DNA from: Cristatella mucedo | Taxonomy: Eukaryota; Bryozoa; Phylactolaemata; Cristatellidae | Assembly (NCBI GenBank): GCA_009760855.2 | Contig: WPIO01000066.1 | Coordinates: forward strand, 1,981,001 to 2,041,000 | Reading direction: 5' to 3' | Length of the DNA: 60,000 nt | Shown: positions 57,626 through 60,000 of the stretch, one piece after another | How positions within the stretch are numbered: position 1 is the stretch's first letter | Layout: every line of letters begins with the position of its first letter | Notes under the pieces: generated by a model | The model's database searches: none | Seen by the model: the letters and a program-made list of their open reading frames with translations, nothing else | Told to the model about the DNA's origin: nothing | Translations under genes and position numbers: made by a program

Positions 57626-58413
57626 GTGAGTCACATGGTAGATTAAATCTATGGCAGTTTTAATCTAATCGGCAGGTGTTTTTCTGGTGGAACATGTAAA
57701 GTATAATGACAGGCAATAAAAACATGCTTGTGACCGTCAGAAAAGACAGTGGATGAATACATGTAAGGCTGCTAATGCATGCATGTGTTAGTCTGCACCC
57801 ACATCGAAAGTGGTTTCTGTAGCAGCCTATGTAGCAGCACTACTCTTTGATGCAGGCAAATCGTAATGAGAGCTGTCCTGCAGATTTGTGATTGCCAGAT
57901 TTGTGATTGCCATTGGGTGGCTGTGAGTGCACTGGTGGCAGCAACCGAGATTCCGATACCACCCTGCCATCGCATGCAGTAAAAGAGTTTGATTTTGAGT
58001 AGTAATCCTGGCAGCAGCTGCCCCATTATTCTTGCCAATGCTGGCTTACACTCCTTTTCTGTTATGCTATCGCCAGTGCACTGCAGCTGAAGATTCAAAT
58101 TTAGTAGTTTTTGTGTTTATTTTAATGATAACTAAGTATTAGCAACCGGTGATTACAGTGTTAAAATTTCAACCGTATAGGCTTTAAGTCTCTGGCGTTT
58201 GACTGTGCTCTCACTAAAACCTGAAATATATTGTGACTGTCCAAAAATGATCCAACATTTTTCCACTTCTTATATTTTATGGCTAATCTCTGAGCTGTGA
58301 AAATTTCACTACATGAATTTGTCGATGGTAATGCAAATGGCATCGAGACGGGACCGTAATATGCACATATGAAATTTTTACCCCCCAGAACAAGAAAGAT
58401 TAACGACCTATAC

Positions 58414-58416
58414 AGA

Positions 58417-58468
<52 letters not shown>

Positions 58469-58477
58469 AAGAGAGAG

Positions 58478-58538
<61 letters not shown>

Positions 58539-58555
58539 AAGAAGGAGAAAGAGAG
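58414..58555. repeat. (GA)n microsatellite in an LRRC61 intron
   Basis: GA dinucleotides with GAAA and GGGA interruptions; the following 70 bases include a (GT)n stretch at about 58,588-58,600. Confidence 0.95.
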
Positions 58556-59076
58556 ATTAATAATGAAAGTAGCAGATGTCGCAGTAGTGTGTGTGTGTGC
58601 GTGCATGCATGTATACATTCAGCTGGTGTGCAAACACTGGTGTGTTTCGTTGTTTGTGATAGCCAAGCATGCATGATTGTGAGCCCAGTTAAGCATGACA
58701 GCGCACCTGTGCATGGCTGTACACTTGCATGCAAGTTTTGCGAGCGCATGTGTGCCTGCATGCTTTGTGGGAACCCGGCAATGTAACCGAATGCCAATGT
58801 TACCCGGTTTAGAATTTTATACGAAATCTGGAACGAACGTGAACGAAAGGCTTTCGTGCCCACCGTGAAGTTAACTCCTCTTGCTACCTTTTTGCTGCTT
58901 GCTGCTGCAGGTTGTCCGTCTTCTCTCTCCATCTCTCCCATCGTGATTTGCCTGTGCTGTGCTGTGCATGCTAAAGAAGCGAGGCGCATGCTTCCTCGTG
59001 GTGCCGCTTACCTCCTGGCACCACGAGGAGGCATTCACCTCGCTTCGAGCTCAGAGAGTCGCTCTGCGTCTTGTAG

Positions 59077-59231
59077 CTGCGACTCGCTGCGCTGTCTCAG
59101 CAAGCTGAGCAAGCTGACAATGCTTCGGCTCAGGGATGCGGCCGATCGCAGCCTGAGTAACCCGGTGTGCATGAACGTGTCGTACAAGAGAGATGTGCAG
59201 TCACTGCTTGGCCAGCTCAGAGTGCTCGATG
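59077..59231 (+). CDS. LRRC61: LRRC61-like protein, second recognised exon
   Basis: The acceptor TCTGCGTCTTGTAG ends at 59,076. The first base C completes AG to AGC (Ser), then CDSLRCLSKLSKLTMLRLRD and AADRSLSNPVCMNVSYKRDV, followed by QSLLGQLRVLD. The human protein has QLQCLAGLPCLEYLRLRD, then RLSNPLCANPSY and LPGLKVIDGER at the same spacing. The number of residues between GNL and the next CL is identical (same 13-residue stretch), which supports this splice junction. The C-terminal cap of the repeat domain (LSNPxCxNxSY) is intact. The exon ends with a single G before GTGAGA (phase 1). Confidence 0.88.
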
Positions 59232-59533
59232 GTGAGAGAGCTTTGTCACCGCGCTGCGCGTGCACCCCTTCAGCAGCACAGCGGCAGCAGCAGCAGGTAG
59301 CAGGAAGCAACTGGTAGCAATAGCAACTGCCAGCTAGTGGGTCTACCAGCTATCATTGTAGTCAGGTACTGGAGGTTTACGAGCCAAGCTGGGCATGCCC
59401 ACGGGGTTTCTTTAGGAACTGAGCCCGGCTCTGTTGGAGATAGATGCTTCAGCGCAGGCTTCAGCGCTAGCACCCAGGCACAGTGTCCAGCGCTTGCCAG
59501 CGCTCAAGCCTCGTTTGCTCTCGTTCGATTCAG

Positions 59534-59646
59534 GTGAGTGGCTCGTCGGCGTCGGAGGGCAGCTGTTTCAGATGTTTGAAGAGATGGACCGATCGCTTTC
59601 GGGTAAGCTGCCTTCGCTGCTGAGGTCGAGTGTGCGTACGATATGA
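59534..59646 (+). CDS. LRRC61: LRRC61-like protein, terminal exon
   Basis: The acceptor TTCGATTCAG ends at 59,533. GT completes Gly, giving LDGEWLVGVGGQLFQMFEEM, then DRSLSG. This matches human IDGERVIGRGSEFYQL and DLDSSLRP. The frame goes on with KLPSLLRSSVRTI to a TGA at 59,644. AATAAA lies 45 bases further on, which favours this as the last exon. The C-terminal tail is much shorter than in the human protein of about 259 residues. A GTAAGC at about 59,603 could instead splice to another exon, in which case the last 13 residues would be intronic. Confidence 0.8.
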
Positions 59647-59690
59647 ACTTTCGCTTGAATGAGATATCTTAGTAATTAAATTTATGGCAC

Positions 59691-59696
59691 AATAAA
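59691..59696 (+). terminator. poly(A) signal of the LRRC61-like gene
   Basis: AATAAA, 45 bases after the TGA of the terminal exon, followed by an A-rich stretch. Confidence 0.55.
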
Positions 59697-59825
59697 AAAA
59701 CAGAACAGGTAAAAAAATTGAGATAGATAGAGATTAAAACAGAAAGAGTAAGAGAGCCAGCAAGAGACAGAAATAGGGAGACACAGTGAGAGAGATGAAA
59801 ACAAGCAATCAAACAAATAAATACA

Positions 59826-60000
<175 letters not shown>

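Noticed and set aside
58911-59076. Acceptor at 58,910 (GCTGCTGCAG) as start of the second LRRC61 exon
   Set aside because: It puts the conserved SLRCLSKL block in the wrong frame, while the TAG ending at 59,076 gives the right phase and the same residue spacing as the human protein.

Overview
This is a window of animal nuclear DNA, probably from an invertebrate. The genes are split by GT-AG introns. Two families otherwise known from animals are present: a BK-channel beta-subunit-like protein and an LRRC61-like protein. Most of the window is retrotransposon debris (L2/CR1-type LINEs and tRNA-headed SINEs) and long dinucleotide microsatellites. I cannot name the species from the sequence.

Layout. 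1-17.6 kb: no recognisable host gene. It holds 3' ends of two LINE families, here called A and B, tRNA-derived SINEs, a 1-kb cluster of simple repeats (4,996-5,992) and the C-terminal end of a third LINE that carries a restriction-like endonuclease (about 13.1-13.95 kb). 17.86-20.76 kb: a GC- and CpG-rich island that contains the first coding exon of the beta-subunit-like gene. That gene runs on the + strand with coding exons at 19,380-19,697, 32,541-32,932 and, probably, 40,746-40,881. Its first intron holds LINE/SINE insertions and the large microsatellites at 23 and 29 kb. Its second intron holds an AT-rich hAT-type transposase relic and a cluster of LINE A copies. Two small open frames with one membrane segment each lie just downstream (41,198-41,650), before a possible poly(A) signal at 41,792.

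42.4-57.4 kb is mostly LINE B (including a 2.6-kb endonuclease plus reverse-transcriptase copy on the - strand), one well preserved LINE A reverse-transcriptase frame (54.7-55.9 kb), a minisatellite and unassigned DNA. 57.4-59.7 kb holds three + strand exons of an LRRC61 orthologue whose splice phases fit exactly and which ends before a poly(A) signal. Its 5' exon was not found. The window ends in microsatellite DNA.

The retroelements are connected. LINE A ends in a conserved 3' tail with (TTA)n; LINE B ends in (ATTAC)n. One SINE family has a tRNA-like head joined to the LINE A tail, which suggests it uses the LINE A machinery. A second SINE family has a related head joined to a different tail. 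Several microsatellites start exactly at LINE tails. I found no CRISPR array, operon or other wholly new system. The most interesting items are the beta-subunit-like gene with two possible C-termini, a LINE A insertion with an 18-bp target duplication at the edge of its CpG island, and the shared-module SINE/LINE tails.
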